Positions 17,011 through 25,747 are shown, counted from the stretch's first letter. The stretch is 64,000 nucleotides of DNA from CAVQEK01 sp964596645 (GCA_964596645.1 CAZQVB010000024.1:8567-72566); one strand, 5' to 3'. Notes: generated by a model from the letters alone, not told the origin. A program made the numbers and translations.

Positions 17011-17418
17011 ATGAAGAAATCGCATATTTTGGGCATAGCAGTCATAGGTATAGCCATACTGGTGATCATCACCACTGCTGGCGATGCCAGCACCTATGTT
17101 TCCTTTCATGAAGCAGAAGCTATGCCCGGCTCCAAGGTGCATGTAGTCGGTACGTTGAAAACCGATGAGCAGGGCGGTATAGTAGGTATAGAGCCCAGTG
17201 CCGATAAGCTGGCTTTTTCATTTTTGATGGTGGACAACAGCAACAATACGAAGCGTGTGTACTACAACGAACCCATGCCGCCCGATTTTCAACGTTCGGA
17301 GCAGGTGGTGGTGATCGGCGCCTACCGCAACGACCAATTTTTTGCTGACCAGATATTATTGAAATGTCCTTCGAAGTATCAGGAAGAAGGAGTACGCACC
17401 AGTGCAGCGCTGCAATAG
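17011..17418 (+). CDS. ccmE: Haem chaperone CcmE, cysteine-type variant
   Basis: 135 residues: one N-terminal membrane anchor (about 5-23) and a periplasmic OB-fold domain (YVSFHEAEAMPGSKVHVVGTL, FLMVDNSNNTKRVYYNEPMPPDF, FADQILLKCPSKYQEE). In the classical protein haem is bound covalently by His in HxxxY; here that position is Cys, giving CPSKY (CxxxY). This substitution is known from archaeal and Desulfovibrio-type System I*. It lies between ccmD and ccmF with short gaps. Confidence 0.93.
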   Translation: MKKSHILGIAVIGIAILVIITTAGDASTYVSFHEAEAMPGSKVHVVGTLKTDEQGGIVGIEPSADKLAFSFLMVDNSNNTKRVYYNEPMPPDFQRSEQVVVIGAYRNDQFFADQILLKCPSKYQEEGVRTSAALQ

Positions 17419-17436
17419 ATTGATTCATTACAGACC

Positions 17437-19956
17437 ATGATCCATTATTTCGTCGGAAACCTGGGCCATCTGCTCATCATCGTTTCCTTTGTTTTCTCCC
17501 TGGCCTCAGCCTTTTCTTATTTTAAGGCTGCTTCGGCAGGCAATCTTCATAAGGCCGATCAGTGGCGCATCAATGGGCGGGTGCTGTTCCTGCTGCATTT
17601 TGCCGCCATTCTTGGTGTAGTGGCCTCACTATTCGTGATCATCAAAAACCACTATTTCGAGTACCACTATGCCTATGCGCATAGTTCGCGGCACCTGCCT
17701 ACGCATTATATTATTTCCTGTTTTTGGGAAGGGCAGGAAGGCAGCTTTCTGCTTTGGATATTTTGGAACTGTGTGCTGGGCCTGTTCATGCTCGCCAGCA
17801 GCAAAAAATGGGAGGCCTCCACCATGACCATCTTTGCGCTGGTACAGGCTTTCCTGGTATCGATGATCATGGGCGTAGTGCTGCTGGGCGTAAAGATCGG
17901 CAGCTCACCCTTTATGCTGCTGCGCGATGTGGTGCAAGACCCGATCTTCCAGATCAACCCCGACTTCATTCCTCAGGACGGCACCGGGCTCAATCCGCTG
18001 TTGCAAAACTACTGGATGGTGATCCACCCGCCCACCCTGTTCCTGGGCTATGCCACTACATTGGTACCGTTTGCTTTCCTCATGGCAGGCTTGTGGAAAA
18101 AGCAATACGCTGAGTGGATCAAACCCGCTATTCCCTGGGCGGTGTTCTCTACTGCTGTGATGGGGCTGGGCCAGCTTATGGGCGCTTATTGGGCCTATGA
18201 AACATTGAGCTTTGGCGGCTACTGGAACTGGGATCCGGTGGAAAATGCGGTGTACATACCCTGGATCATCCAGGTGGCCAGCATTCACACCATGATCATT
18301 TACAGAAAGAATGGTGCTGCGCTCAAGACCTCTGCCATACTGGTGGTGGCTACATTCATCCTTATTCTGTACGCCACCTTCCTCACACGAAGCGGCATCC
18401 TCGGCAACGCTTCCGTACATGCCTTTACCGATCTGGGACTCAATGGCCAGCTGTTGCTGTATTTGCTGGTTTTTTTGGCGCTTTCCGTCTTTCTGATGGT
18501 GTATCGCTGGCGGCATTTGCCCGGTACACAACACGAAATAACCACCTATTCGGGAGAGTTTTGGATTTTCCTCGGTGCCACTGTGCTGGGACTTATGGGC
18601 TTTCAGGTATTCATACCCACCTCCATACCTGTGTGGAATGGCATTGTAGAGTTGTTTGGCGGCCAATCCAATATGGCCCCTCCTGCCGATCAGGTCACTT
18701 TTTATACCCGATTTCAGTTGTGGGGCGGCGTGCTCATAGCCATACTCTCCGGCACCGGCCAGTATTTCTACTGGCGCAATATCAATAAGGAAAACCTCTG
18801 GTCGATGTTTGCTATGCCGGTGGTCATCAGCCTTATTGCCTCCACCATTGTTTTTCTGGCGGCGGGCATCTACACCATCAGCCATATTGTACTGCTCACT
18901 GCGGCTATTTATGGCGTGGTGGCCAACGGTGCCATTGTGTACAGATTGCTCAGCAAAAAGGGTCTTCGGCTTTCGGGTGGTGCAGTGGCACACATGGGTA
19001 TAGCACTCATGCTTTTGGGCATATTGTTTTCATCAGGTTATAAGCAGATCATTTCGCTGAACAACACCGGCCTGCTGTACTCACGTGAGATGTCTGACGA
19101 AATGAACCGGGAGAATGTGCTGCTCTTCATCAATGAAGCACGCCAAATGAACGATTATACACTGCTGTACAAAGGACAGCACGTGGAGGTAGAAGGCGTG
19201 CCGGGCTACATAGACAAAGACGATCTATTGCACACGCACGATCCCTACCTGGTGGTAGCCAAAGCGGATTATGTGTACAAAGGCGCCACGCGTTTCGCAC
19301 AAGGCGATACGCTGCAAATTCGCCCGGAAAACACCTACTACGAAGTAGAATACCAGAAGAACGGGGAGACAGCCTTCACGCTTTACCCCAGGGCGCAGGT
19401 AAACCCAAATATGGGCCTTATCGTATCGCCGGATATTCTGCGCAGGCCTGCCAGAGATCTATACACACATATAGCCTCCATACCCGACCCCGAAAGTGAG
19501 GAAGAATGGAGCGATACCACCATGCACCGGGTGAAAATCGGCGAGCGCTTTTTTATCAATGACTACGTGGCCATGCTCAAAGGTGTACAGCGTGTACAGC
19601 AACTGGACGATGTGGAACTGGGCCCGGGAGACGTAGCCGTACAGGCCATGATAGAGCTGTATGGCGAAACGCGCAACTATACAGCTCAGCCGGTATTTAT
19701 CATCAAAGACCGGATGGTGGGCAATATACCCGATGAAGTAAGCGACCTGGGCATGCGTGTGGCTTTTATGAACGTGAAGCCTGATGACGATCATTTTGAA
19801 TTTGCCTCACAAAGCAAACCCAAAGACTACATCATCATGAAAGCCATAGAAATGCCCTGGATCAACGTGCTTTGGATTGGTACCATAGTGTTGATGATTG
19901 GTTTTGGCATTTCGATCTACCGCCGCTATCAGGATTTTCGCACGGCAAGTATTTAG
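17437..19956 (+). CDS. ccmF: Cytochrome c haem lyase subunit CcmF
   Basis: 839 residues, longer than the roughly 650-residue proteobacterial form, with many membrane segments. The WWD-type motif reads FGGYWNWDPVENAVYIPW, preceded by MVIHPPTLFLGYA, both typical of CcmF/CcsA haem-handling proteins. A large soluble insert (about 545-800) lies before the last membrane helix. CcmF attaches haem to apocytochrome c. No ccmG or ccmH follows in the window; the next gene is an unrelated DUF1801 protein. Confidence 0.95.
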   Translation: MIHYFVGNLGHLLIIVSFVFSLASAFSYFKAASAGNLHKADQWRINGRVLFLLHFAAILGVVASLFVIIKNHYFEYHYAYAHSSRHLPTHYIISCFWEGQEGSFLLWIFWNCVLGLFMLASSKKWEASTMTIFALVQAFLVSMIMGVVLLGVKIGSSPFMLLRDVVQDPIFQINPDFIPQDGTGLNPLLQNYWMVIHPPTLFLGYATTLVPFAFLMAGLWKKQYAEWIKPAIPWAVFSTAVMGLGQLMGAYWAYETLSFGGYWNWDPVENAVYIPWIIQVASIHTMIIYRKNGAALKTSAILVVATFILILYATFLTRSGILGNASVHAFTDLGLNGQLLLYLLVFLALSVFLMVYRWRHLPGTQHEITTYSGEFWIFLGATVLGLMGFQVFIPTSIPVWNGIVELFGGQSNMAPPADQVTFYTRFQLWGGVLIAILSGTGQYFYWRNINKENLWSMFAMPVVISLIASTIVFLAAGIYTISHIVLLTAAIYGVVANGAIVYRLLSKKGLRLSGGAVAHMGIALMLLGILFSSGYKQIISLNNTGLLYSREMSDEMNRENVLLFINEARQMNDYTLLYKGQHVEVEGVPGYIDKDDLLHTHDPYLVVAKADYVYKGATRFAQGDTLQIRPENTYYEVEYQKNGETAFTLYPRAQVNPNMGLIVSPDILRRPARDLYTHIASIPDPESEEEWSDTTMHRVKIGERFFINDYVAMLKGVQRVQQLDDVELGPGDVAVQAMIELYGETRNYTAQPVFIIKDRMVGNIPDEVSDLGMRVAFMNVKPDDDHFEFASQSKPKDYIIMKAIEMPWINVLWIGTIVLMIGFGISIYRRYQDFRTASI

Positions 19957-19999
19957 TTGATCACTGCGACATAACCTATAATCTTTGGCAGCGAACAGT

Positions 20000-20386
20000 A
20001 TGCAAAAAATGCCATATGATACGGTGGAGGGCTTGCTGGAATATCTGCCTGCTGCAGAGCGAAAGCTCACCATATACCTGCGTGAGATCGTGCTTACCTG
20101 CCTGCCCAATGCACGGGAAAAGCTTAGTTATCAGGTGCCATTCTACTATCGCCACAGCCGTATCTGCTACATCTGGCCATCTTCTATTCCCTGGGGTGGT
20201 GTACAACCAAATGCAGTGTTTCTTGGATTTTGCTACGGGCATCTGCTTCACGACCCGTTTCACTACCTGGAGCGGGGCAATAGGAAGCAGGTATTAGGAA
20301 AAACCTTTACTACCATTGGCGCGATAGATACTGCACTTGTGCAAGCCTATCTCACGCAGGCCGCAGAGATTGATGCGCAACGGTAG
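20000..20386 (+). CDS. DUF1801 domain protein
   Basis: 128 residues from ATG 20000; a TTG at 19985 is a less likely start. The sequence matches the DUF1801/YdhG-like layout: a helical N-terminus (VEGLLEYLPAAERKLTIYLREIVL), then REKLSYQVPFYYRHSRICYIWP and a C-terminal helix. The family is cytoplasmic, related to the frataxin-like YdhG fold, and of unknown function. It follows ccmF by 43 bp and may share its transcript. Confidence 0.8.
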   Translation: MQKMPYDTVEGLLEYLPAAERKLTIYLREIVLTCLPNAREKLSYQVPFYYRHSRICYIWPSSIPWGGVQPNAVFLGFCYGHLLHDPFHYLERGNRKQVLGKTFTTIGAIDTALVQAYLTQAAEIDAQR

Positions 20387-20461
20387 TCACACGCCGTGGA
20401 CATTATCTGTGCGAAAAGGTCAATTTTCCTGCATCAGGCCATCCGGTATCTCTCTTACATA

Positions 20462-20469
20462 TATTTTTG
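20462..20469 (+). promoter_or_regulatory. Candidate -7 promoter element TATTTTTG
   Basis: Exact match to the Bacteroidota TAnnTTTG -7 consensus, ending 15 nt before the ATG at 20485. No certain -33 TTTG is visible, so this is a moderate call. Confidence 0.45.
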
Positions 20470-20484
20470 CAGCAAATACACGCC

Positions 20485-22098
20485 ATGCGTTGTCTGTACA
20501 TTGGTTTGATGTTCTTTCTGCTATTGCCCTCCATCATCTACGGCCGGGCCGATAGCGTGGTGGTGTATGGTTCTGTACAGGGTGTGGCAGCACAAGACGC
20601 GCCCTTGCCGCACTGGTTGGTGGCCAATCGCTACGGCATTTTCGATCAACTTGTGCAAAACGATGCTGTGGTGACCGCAGGTATTTGGTTGCCGTTTTCT
20701 TTGGGGAAACATTTCTGGCTGGAGGGCTCCGCCGAGTTACTCACCGGCACGCCGGTAAGCGACACCCGCTTGCAGCAAATATTCATCAACCTGCACTATG
20801 GTAAGTTTCAGCTGAAGCTGGGCAAAGAGCAGTATACCCTTAACCAGTACAGCGAAACGCTGAGCAGCGGTTCGTTCTACCTGAGCAACAATGCCGCACC
20901 CATACCCAGGGTGGGTGGCGGTTTTTACGAATACACCAGCCTGCCCTTCACTCAGGGCTTTGTACAGTTCAAAGGCATCCTCCAATTTGGCAGGTTCGAT
21001 GATGATCGGCTGGCGATAGGCGGTGTCGATAAGCCGCTCTTTCACGAGAAATTTTTTTATATAAAAACAGATAAGTTGCCACTGAACCTGCACCTCGGGC
21101 TCAACCACAATGCCATGTTTGGGGGCACACGAAGCGATGGCAGTAAAATACCCATAGACCTGCTGCCGACTGTATTTGCACGCGGTTCGTCCAAGCTGGG
21201 TGGCGGGGAGCAATTGAACAGGGCTGGCGCGCACTTTGGGCTATACGACTTTGGCCTCAGCTGGCAGGCTTTGCAGCACAATTTTCAGTGGTACTACCAA
21301 ATACCCTTTGCCGATGGCAGCGGCAGCAGGTTTGTACGCAACGGCGACAAAGTCGTCGGCCTGCTCATATCAGGCCGACGACTGCCATGGCTTTCTGCTT
21401 TCAATTATGAATACATACAGACCCAAAACCAGAGCGGCAGCGGACTGCCCGACCCGCTGGTAGACGGCGAATTTGTAGATGTAGGTGCCATAGGCGACTA
21501 CGATCAGGCCATGTTCGCGATGTTTGATACGCTCACCACCGGCATCACGCGCGAATCATTCATGCACTACCTGGAAGAAAACTACAACTACGGCTATAGC
21601 TACGGCGGGCGCGACGACTACTACAACAATTATCTGTATCCTGCCGGTCTGTCGTACCGGGGTTACTCCATTGGTACACCGCTTTTTTTCACCAGGAACA
21701 GGTTGCAAAAAATGAATGAGCGTTTTGATGGGCAGTACGACCACTATTTCGTGAGCAATCGGGTGCAGGCACACCATGTTGGATGGGAAGGCGCCATTGC
21801 AAAGGGTTTGACTTATCGCGCGTTATTGACCTTTTCCAGCCACAGAGGCACCTATACTGGTGCCAACAAAGGAAGGTACAACTGGGCCAGTATGTCCGAG
21901 CCTGACTACGACTATTTCTTTGATGAAGAAAAGCAGCAAAGTCAGACCCTTCTGGAGCTGATGTATGCACCAGCCTACCTGCCCGCATGGCAACTGACAG
22001 CCGCACTTGCCTATGATTTTGGCGACATCTACCACAACTACGGGGCTATGCTCGGCGTGCGCTACAGGCAGTCGTTCCGCTTCAAAAAGCGTGACTGA
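20485..22098 (+). CDS. Wzi-like capsule assembly outer-membrane beta-barrel protein
   Basis: About 537 residues from ATG 20485, with a signal peptide ending near SIIYGRA. The remainder has alternating amphipathic strands rich in Tyr, Phe and Gly and resembles the Caps_assemb_Wzi family (FQLKLGKEQYTLNQYSETLSSGSFYLSNNAAPIPRV is a typical barrel segment). Wzi proteins help attach or organise surface polysaccharide. The 3' end overlaps the convergent cysQ by 17 bp. No capsule genes are adjacent, so the role is inferred from the family. Confidence 0.72.
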   Translation: MRCLYIGLMFFLLLPSIIYGRADSVVVYGSVQGVAAQDAPLPHWLVANRYGIFDQLVQNDAVVTAGIWLPFSLGKHFWLEGSAELLTGTPVSDTRLQQIFINLHYGKFQLKLGKEQYTLNQYSETLSSGSFYLSNNAAPIPRVGGGFYEYTSLPFTQGFVQFKGILQFGRFDDDRLAIGGVDKPLFHEKFFYIKTDKLPLNLHLGLNHNAMFGGTRSDGSKIPIDLLPTVFARGSSKLGGGEQLNRAGAHFGLYDFGLSWQALQHNFQWYYQIPFADGSGSRFVRNGDKVVGLLISGRRLPWLSAFNYEYIQTQNQSGSGLPDPLVDGEFVDVGAIGDYDQAMFAMFDTLTTGITRESFMHYLEENYNYGYSYGGRDDYYNNYLYPAGLSYRGYSIGTPLFFTRNRLQKMNERFDGQYDHYFVSNRVQAHHVGWEGAIAKGLTYRALLTFSSHRGTYTGANKGRYNWASMSEPDYDYFFDEEKQQSQTLLELMYAPAYLPAWQLTAALAYDFGDIYHNYGAMLGVRYRQSFRFKKRD

Positions 22099-22858
22099 AG
22101 CCAGTGACTAAAAAGCCGGTATTCAACAGGCTTTCTTTGTTGTAGCGAAACTGTTGCCTTTCTGGCCAGCGCCATACATGGCCTCCGGCAGCTTCTACCA
22201 CTGCCTGGCCGGCTGCGGTGTCCCACTCCATAGTGGGGCCATGCCGATAGTACACGTCGGCCCTGCCTTCGGCCACCATGCAAAACTTCAGGGAGCTGCC
22301 CACAGATATGCTGTCTGTCACATTCAGTTCACCCAGCAACGCCTCTTCTTCATCAGAGGCATGCGACCTCGACCGCACCGCCACTCGATCATTCGACCTC
22401 TCGTTTACTTTCAATTCTGTTCTTTCCCCTCTGTCGTTCAGCTTGTAGGCCTTTTTTTCTACCGCATTGCCTACGTACACTTCACCAAGCACCGGAGCGA
22501 ACACGATGCCCCAGACGGGAAGACCCTCGTCTATCAAGGCGATGTTGACGGTAAATTCTCCATTTCTCTTAATAAATTCCTTGGTGCCGTCCAGCGGGTC
22601 GACCAGCCAGAATTGTTTCCAACCCTGCCTGGTGGCAAATGCCACGTCTTTTCCTTCTTCGGAAAGCACCGGAATGGCGGGATAAGCAGCAGCAAGTGCT
22701 TCATTGATGACGTGGTGCGAAGCTTTGTCGGCTAAGGTGAGCGGGGAGCTGTCGGCTTTGTAGTCAATGCTCTGCTCAAAAGGCTGCTGGTATATGGTGA
22801 GAATGTTGGCCCCGGCCCTGCGGGCTATTTCAATCAGAATAGAATCGTCGATGTGCAT
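22082..22858 (-). CDS. cysQ: 3'(2'),5'-bisphosphate nucleotidase CysQ
   Basis: 258 residues of the inositol monophosphatase superfamily. Metal-binding motifs are LSEEGKD, the signature DPLDGTKEFIKRNGEFTVNIALI and the late motif MEWDTAAGQAVVEAAGG. The TKEF form of the signature is characteristic of CysQ, which turns PAP into AMP in sulfate assimilation and recycling. Cytoplasmic and single-gene here. The tail overlaps the convergent barrel gene at 20485-22098. Confidence 0.93.
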   Translation of the reverse strand: MHIDDSILIEIARRAGANILTIYQQPFEQSIDYKADSSPLTLADKASHHVINEALAAAYPAIPVLSEEGKDVAFATRQGWKQFWLVDPLDGTKEFIKRNGEFTVNIALIDEGLPVWGIVFAPVLGEVYVGNAVEKKAYKLNDRGERTELKVNERSNDRVAVRSRSHASDEEEALLGELNVTDSISVGSSLKFCMVAEGRADVYYRHGPTMEWDTAAGQAVVEAAGGHVWRWPERQQFRYNKESLLNTGFLVTGFSHAF

Positions 22859-23424
22859 ATGAAAAAGAATTGTACAATGAGGGCCAAAAATAGTGAACTA
22901 ATCCACCGATGCCACCATTGATGAAGGTTCGTAGCGTCTGTATCACCATCCTCTGCGCTGTATTTACTGCTGCCAGTCGGCAGGAAAAATATTAAAAAAT
23001 ACACGCCGGCCGGTCAAAGAACATGTCAGGCTAATGGATATTTCTATCTATCCGCCCACTCTCGATCGGTCATGCTGACCTAATTTCAGCATCTGTTGGC
23101 GATTGGCAATGGCCGCCTAGGTAATGCGCGCCAGCCAGTCATCGCAGCGTGTGTGCGACCATTTCTTTATGGGCTGTAGATTTTGAAGCATTTTAAGAGC
23201 AAAATCACGGCTAATGCTTTTCACTTGCCTGCCGATTCATCATCCGTTTACTCTTTAGACAGATCCTGAAACAAGTTCAGGATGACTTCGAGCTTTCTGC
23301 TATCCATTGCACCAACCCACTATTCTACCAATCTACCATCCCACCAATCTACGAGTCTACCAATCCACCAATCTCACTCCACGGACAGTGGGGGCCGCGT
23401 CATTTCGCCTGGCCTTGCTGTTGT
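22859..23424. repeat. 566-bp intergenic region with a composite repeat element (copy A)
   Basis: No credible gene. From 23068 to 23375 lies an element whose parts recur, in the same order but on the opposite strand, at 63736-63987: a palindrome (23072-23092, arms ATGCTGAC/TTCAGCAT), the block GATTGGCAATGGCCGCC, then CCAGCCA, then ACCATTTCT plus GGGCTGT, and a final tract of repeated ACCAATCTACC-type units (23312-23375). A second palindrome with arms ATCCTGAA/TTCAGGAT is at 23263-23283. This looks like a degenerate dispersed intergenic element. Confidence 0.8.
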
Positions 23425-23913
23425 CTAGTTTTTTGTGAGATAGTAGCGTACACCTATTCCGGCATCCAGGTCAAACTCCGTGGCGGGGATCAGGTTGAGA
23501 ATAGGCACTACTTCCAGGAAAATATCGATGGGCACATCTTCGAACAAATAGGTGATGCCCAGCGGTATGCGAAAGCCGAGGCCAACTTCATCATAAAACT
23601 GCAACCGGCCGCCCGCCCCTACATAAAGCGGAAGCTGGCCCTCTTCCACCTCAATCAGGTCATAGAAATGCCACAGGTAGTCGCCGTGGATGTGCAGCAC
23701 TTCTTCAGGTCCGGCAAAAGACCACGCCAGCGCTGCATCTATGGCATTTTGCTGTGAAGTCCAGGTTTTGAAGCTGATACCCGTGGGTTCGCCCAGTACC
23801 AGGCCAAGGCCATAGCCCTCTATTTGAGCATGTGCCCTTTGCTGCCACAGCAACGCAAAAAGGGTGATTAATACGACGATACTGAGTCTGGAGGAACGAG
23901 AAAGCATTTTCAT
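23425..23913 (-). CDS. Small secreted outer-membrane-type protein of unknown function
   Basis: 162 residues with a signal peptide cut after QQRAHAQ. The mature part has short beta strands and ends in a strand-like GIGVRYYLTKN, as in small 8-stranded barrels. The segments GYGLGLVLGEPTGISFKTW and LPLYVGAGGRLQFYDEVGLGFRIPLGITYLF resemble a family of uncharacterised Bacteroidota envelope proteins. Function unknown. Confidence 0.65.
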   Translation of the reverse strand: MKMLSRSSRLSIVVLITLFALLWQQRAHAQIEGYGLGLVLGEPTGISFKTWTSQQNAIDAALAWSFAGPEEVLHIHGDYLWHFYDLIEVEEGQLPLYVGAGGRLQFYDEVGLGFRIPLGITYLFEDVPIDIFLEVVPILNLIPATEFDLDAGIGVRYYLTKN

Positions 23914-23983
23914 TTTTTACGTGGTTTTCATTTGGCCGCGCAAATTAATGAAAATGCCTTTTCTTGTGACGCTAAGGCAGTAA

Positions 23984-24472
23984 TTATATACCCACCAATA
24001 CGCCAAAAGTGATCACCGCCTGATCAAAATCGCTGACCACATACTTCATATCTACGAAGCCGTCTACGTTGCTTCCAAAGTTGGCATTGAGGCCCATGCC
24101 TATGTTCAGGCCTATCTCTGAGTGGCTGTGCTTCACATCGGTATTTTTCACTTTGTTAGAGATGGAAGAAAAATTGAGCCCGCCGAAGGGATAGAAGTGA
24201 AAGCCGCTGCCTACCGGCAACAAATAGTGCACATCGGCATTGAAGGCCGTCCAGGATGTTCTTACGTTGTTATTTTCTTTGGGGAAAAAGAAATTGAGGT
24301 TTGGAGAAATTACCCAGCCGCGGTCAAACCGGAAATCACCGCGAAGGTCGAGACCAAGATTTTTTATTTCGCTGCCGTACGCCAATCCGCCTCCGACCAG
24401 AATATCTACTTGTCCGTAGCTTTTTACACCAAATAAAGCAATGATTGCTGCCAGTAATGCTATCTTTTTCAT
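23984..24472 (-). CDS. Outer-membrane beta-barrel protein (opacity/OmpW-like size class)
   Basis: 162 residues from the ATG at 24470-24472, chosen because it begins directly at the signal peptide MKKIALLAAIIALFGVKSYGQ. The mature protein is made of alternating strands (GLDLRGDFRFDRGWVISPNLNFFFP, FHFYPFGGLNFSSI, IGLNIGMGLNANFG), as expected for a small 8-stranded barrel. No specific function can be given. It is 70 bp upstream of another small envelope gene on the same strand. Confidence 0.7.
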   Translation of the reverse strand: MKKIALLAAIIALFGVKSYGQVDILVGGGLAYGSEIKNLGLDLRGDFRFDRGWVISPNLNFFFPKENNNVRTSWTAFNADVHYLLPVGSGFHFYPFGGLNFSSISNKVKNTDVKHSHSEIGLNIGMGLNANFGSNVDGFVDMKYVVSDFDQAVITFGVLVGI

Positions 24473-24574
24473 GGGTCTATTTGAAATTTTAGTAGACTGC
24501 AAAATTAGAAAATCAGTCAGGCGGGAATAGTTGCATCCTGCAATAATATTACATCTACAAATGGCAATACATTT

Positions 24575-25108
24575 TTAAAAGACCCCCGTCAGCAGGCCCC
24601 GGCGTTCTTCGTACCTGCTTTTAAATAGTCGCTTGCCCGCCTTATATAGTTGCTTATCTTTCAGCCTGGCCTCCACCTCCCATGGCCATGCCAGGTACGG
24701 CATATCCAGCAGGTCGATCACGTTCCGTTCTTTCCACTTGTACATCATGCCGCGTATATGCCGCAAGTGGCCGCTGCAGTATTGATCAGCGTGTATCATT
24801 TCATGGGCCAGCGTCATCAGCCGCTCTTCGGCAGTCAGCAGCTTGTTCAGCCGGATGACCACAACAGGGCGATCGTTTACATTGAAAATCTTTTGATGGG
24901 TGAGGCCCAAAACCCCCTCGGGCAGCCGGCAGGCAATATGAATAATGACAATGGCGCTGGGCACTTGCAACAACTCATCGTACAGACCGGCATAGGTTTG
25001 ATACAGCGCGTGCTCTTCAGCGCTGCTGTGGCCAATCACGTAAATATCGGCTGCAGCCATCGCTTTGGTACAGGTGGTGAGGCAGAGGATCAGTAGTATG
25101 GCTTTCAT
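24575..25108 (-). CDS. Secreted zinc-peptidase-like protein with HEMIH motif
   Basis: 177 residues from the start at 25108, with a signal peptide MKAILLILCLTTCTKAMAA. A metalloprotease-type HExxH is present (LAHEMIHADQY), followed about 50 residues later by WPWEVEARLKDKQLY, whose Glu could be the third zinc ligand. Cys residues (CRLPEG, QYCSGH) may pair in the periplasm. Substrate and family are not known; it is shorter than most M48 enzymes. Confidence 0.6.
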   Translation of the reverse strand: MKAILLILCLTTCTKAMAAADIYVIGHSSAEEHALYQTYAGLYDELLQVPSAIVIIHIACRLPEGVLGLTHQKIFNVNDRPVVVIRLNKLLTAEERLMTLAHEMIHADQYCSGHLRHIRGMMYKWKERNVIDLLDMPYLAWPWEVEARLKDKQLYKAGKRLFKSRYEERRGLLTGVF

Positions 25109-25747
25109 GAACTTTGTTTTGCGTTGCCATACTGTGTTCAAAAAGCTTGCTGATTCTCCAGATAGGCCATTGGATAGCTTAATGACCGTTTTTGCGCTTT
25201 GCTCTCGGTATTAGTAGGGGGTGCATCGAACATAAGATGTATCATTTCCGGACACATCAGGAAAAAGTAAAAGAAGCCTGCCAACGTTTTCGAAAGGCGC
25301 TTTACCACAAGGAACACAAAGGTTAGCACTAAGGTCACAAAGATTCTTCGTGCCCTTTGTGAATACGTTGTGCACTTCGTGTTTAAAATTTTTTACAAAG
25401 TTCCATTGATCACCCGATTCACACCACTTGAAGCGAGTTTACTGTCATTATCATTTTACCAAAAGGAGCAATAAGATTAGAAGTAAGGTCACAAAGATTC
25501 TTCGTGTCCTTTGTGAAGTCGTTGTGTACTTCGTGGTTAAAATACTTTACAAGATTTTATTGATCACCCGATTCACCCATTTTTAGACAATCTGATTGAC
25601 ATGATAATCTTACCACAAGGAACACGAAGGTTAGCACGAAGGTCACGAGGTTGTGGCGTAGTATCAGGCGCTTAATACCAACCACATGTGATCAAACCCA
25701 TGGATTGTTATTACTTTAGTGGCCGAAAAACATGAGCCACGCAGGGT
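25109..25747. repeat. Gene-free region with a 154-bp tandem repeat (about 2.3 copies, 25302-25650)
   Basis: Copies start at 25302, 25456 and 25610, giving two periods of exactly 154 bp; the third copy is cut after about 40 bp. Well-kept blocks in the full copies are AAGGTCACAAAGATTCTTCG, a CCTTTGTG arm and TTGATCACCCGATTCAC. The CACAAAG and CTTTGTG blocks could pair as a hairpin. The copies have diverged, so the duplication is not recent. No gene was seen here; a 66-codon frame at 25138-25338 has no family features. Confidence 0.85.

Noticed and set aside
17905..18993. 362-codon minus-strand frame inside ccmF
   Set aside because: Antisense shadow of a conserved membrane protein gene; composition is His/Gly/Gln-rich noise without domains.
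23312..23375. CRISPR array
   Set aside because: Units are about 8-16 bp without unique spacers of constant length, and no cas genes are present in the window.
25138..25338. 66-codon minus-strand frame before the tandem repeat
   Set aside because: It runs into the repeat unit, and its hydrophobic stretch comes from low-complexity DNA; no start context or homology could be recognised.
25302..25650. CRISPR or insertion sequence for the 154-bp repeats
   Set aside because: Repeats are head to tail with no unique spacers, no terminal inverted repeats and no transposase frame.
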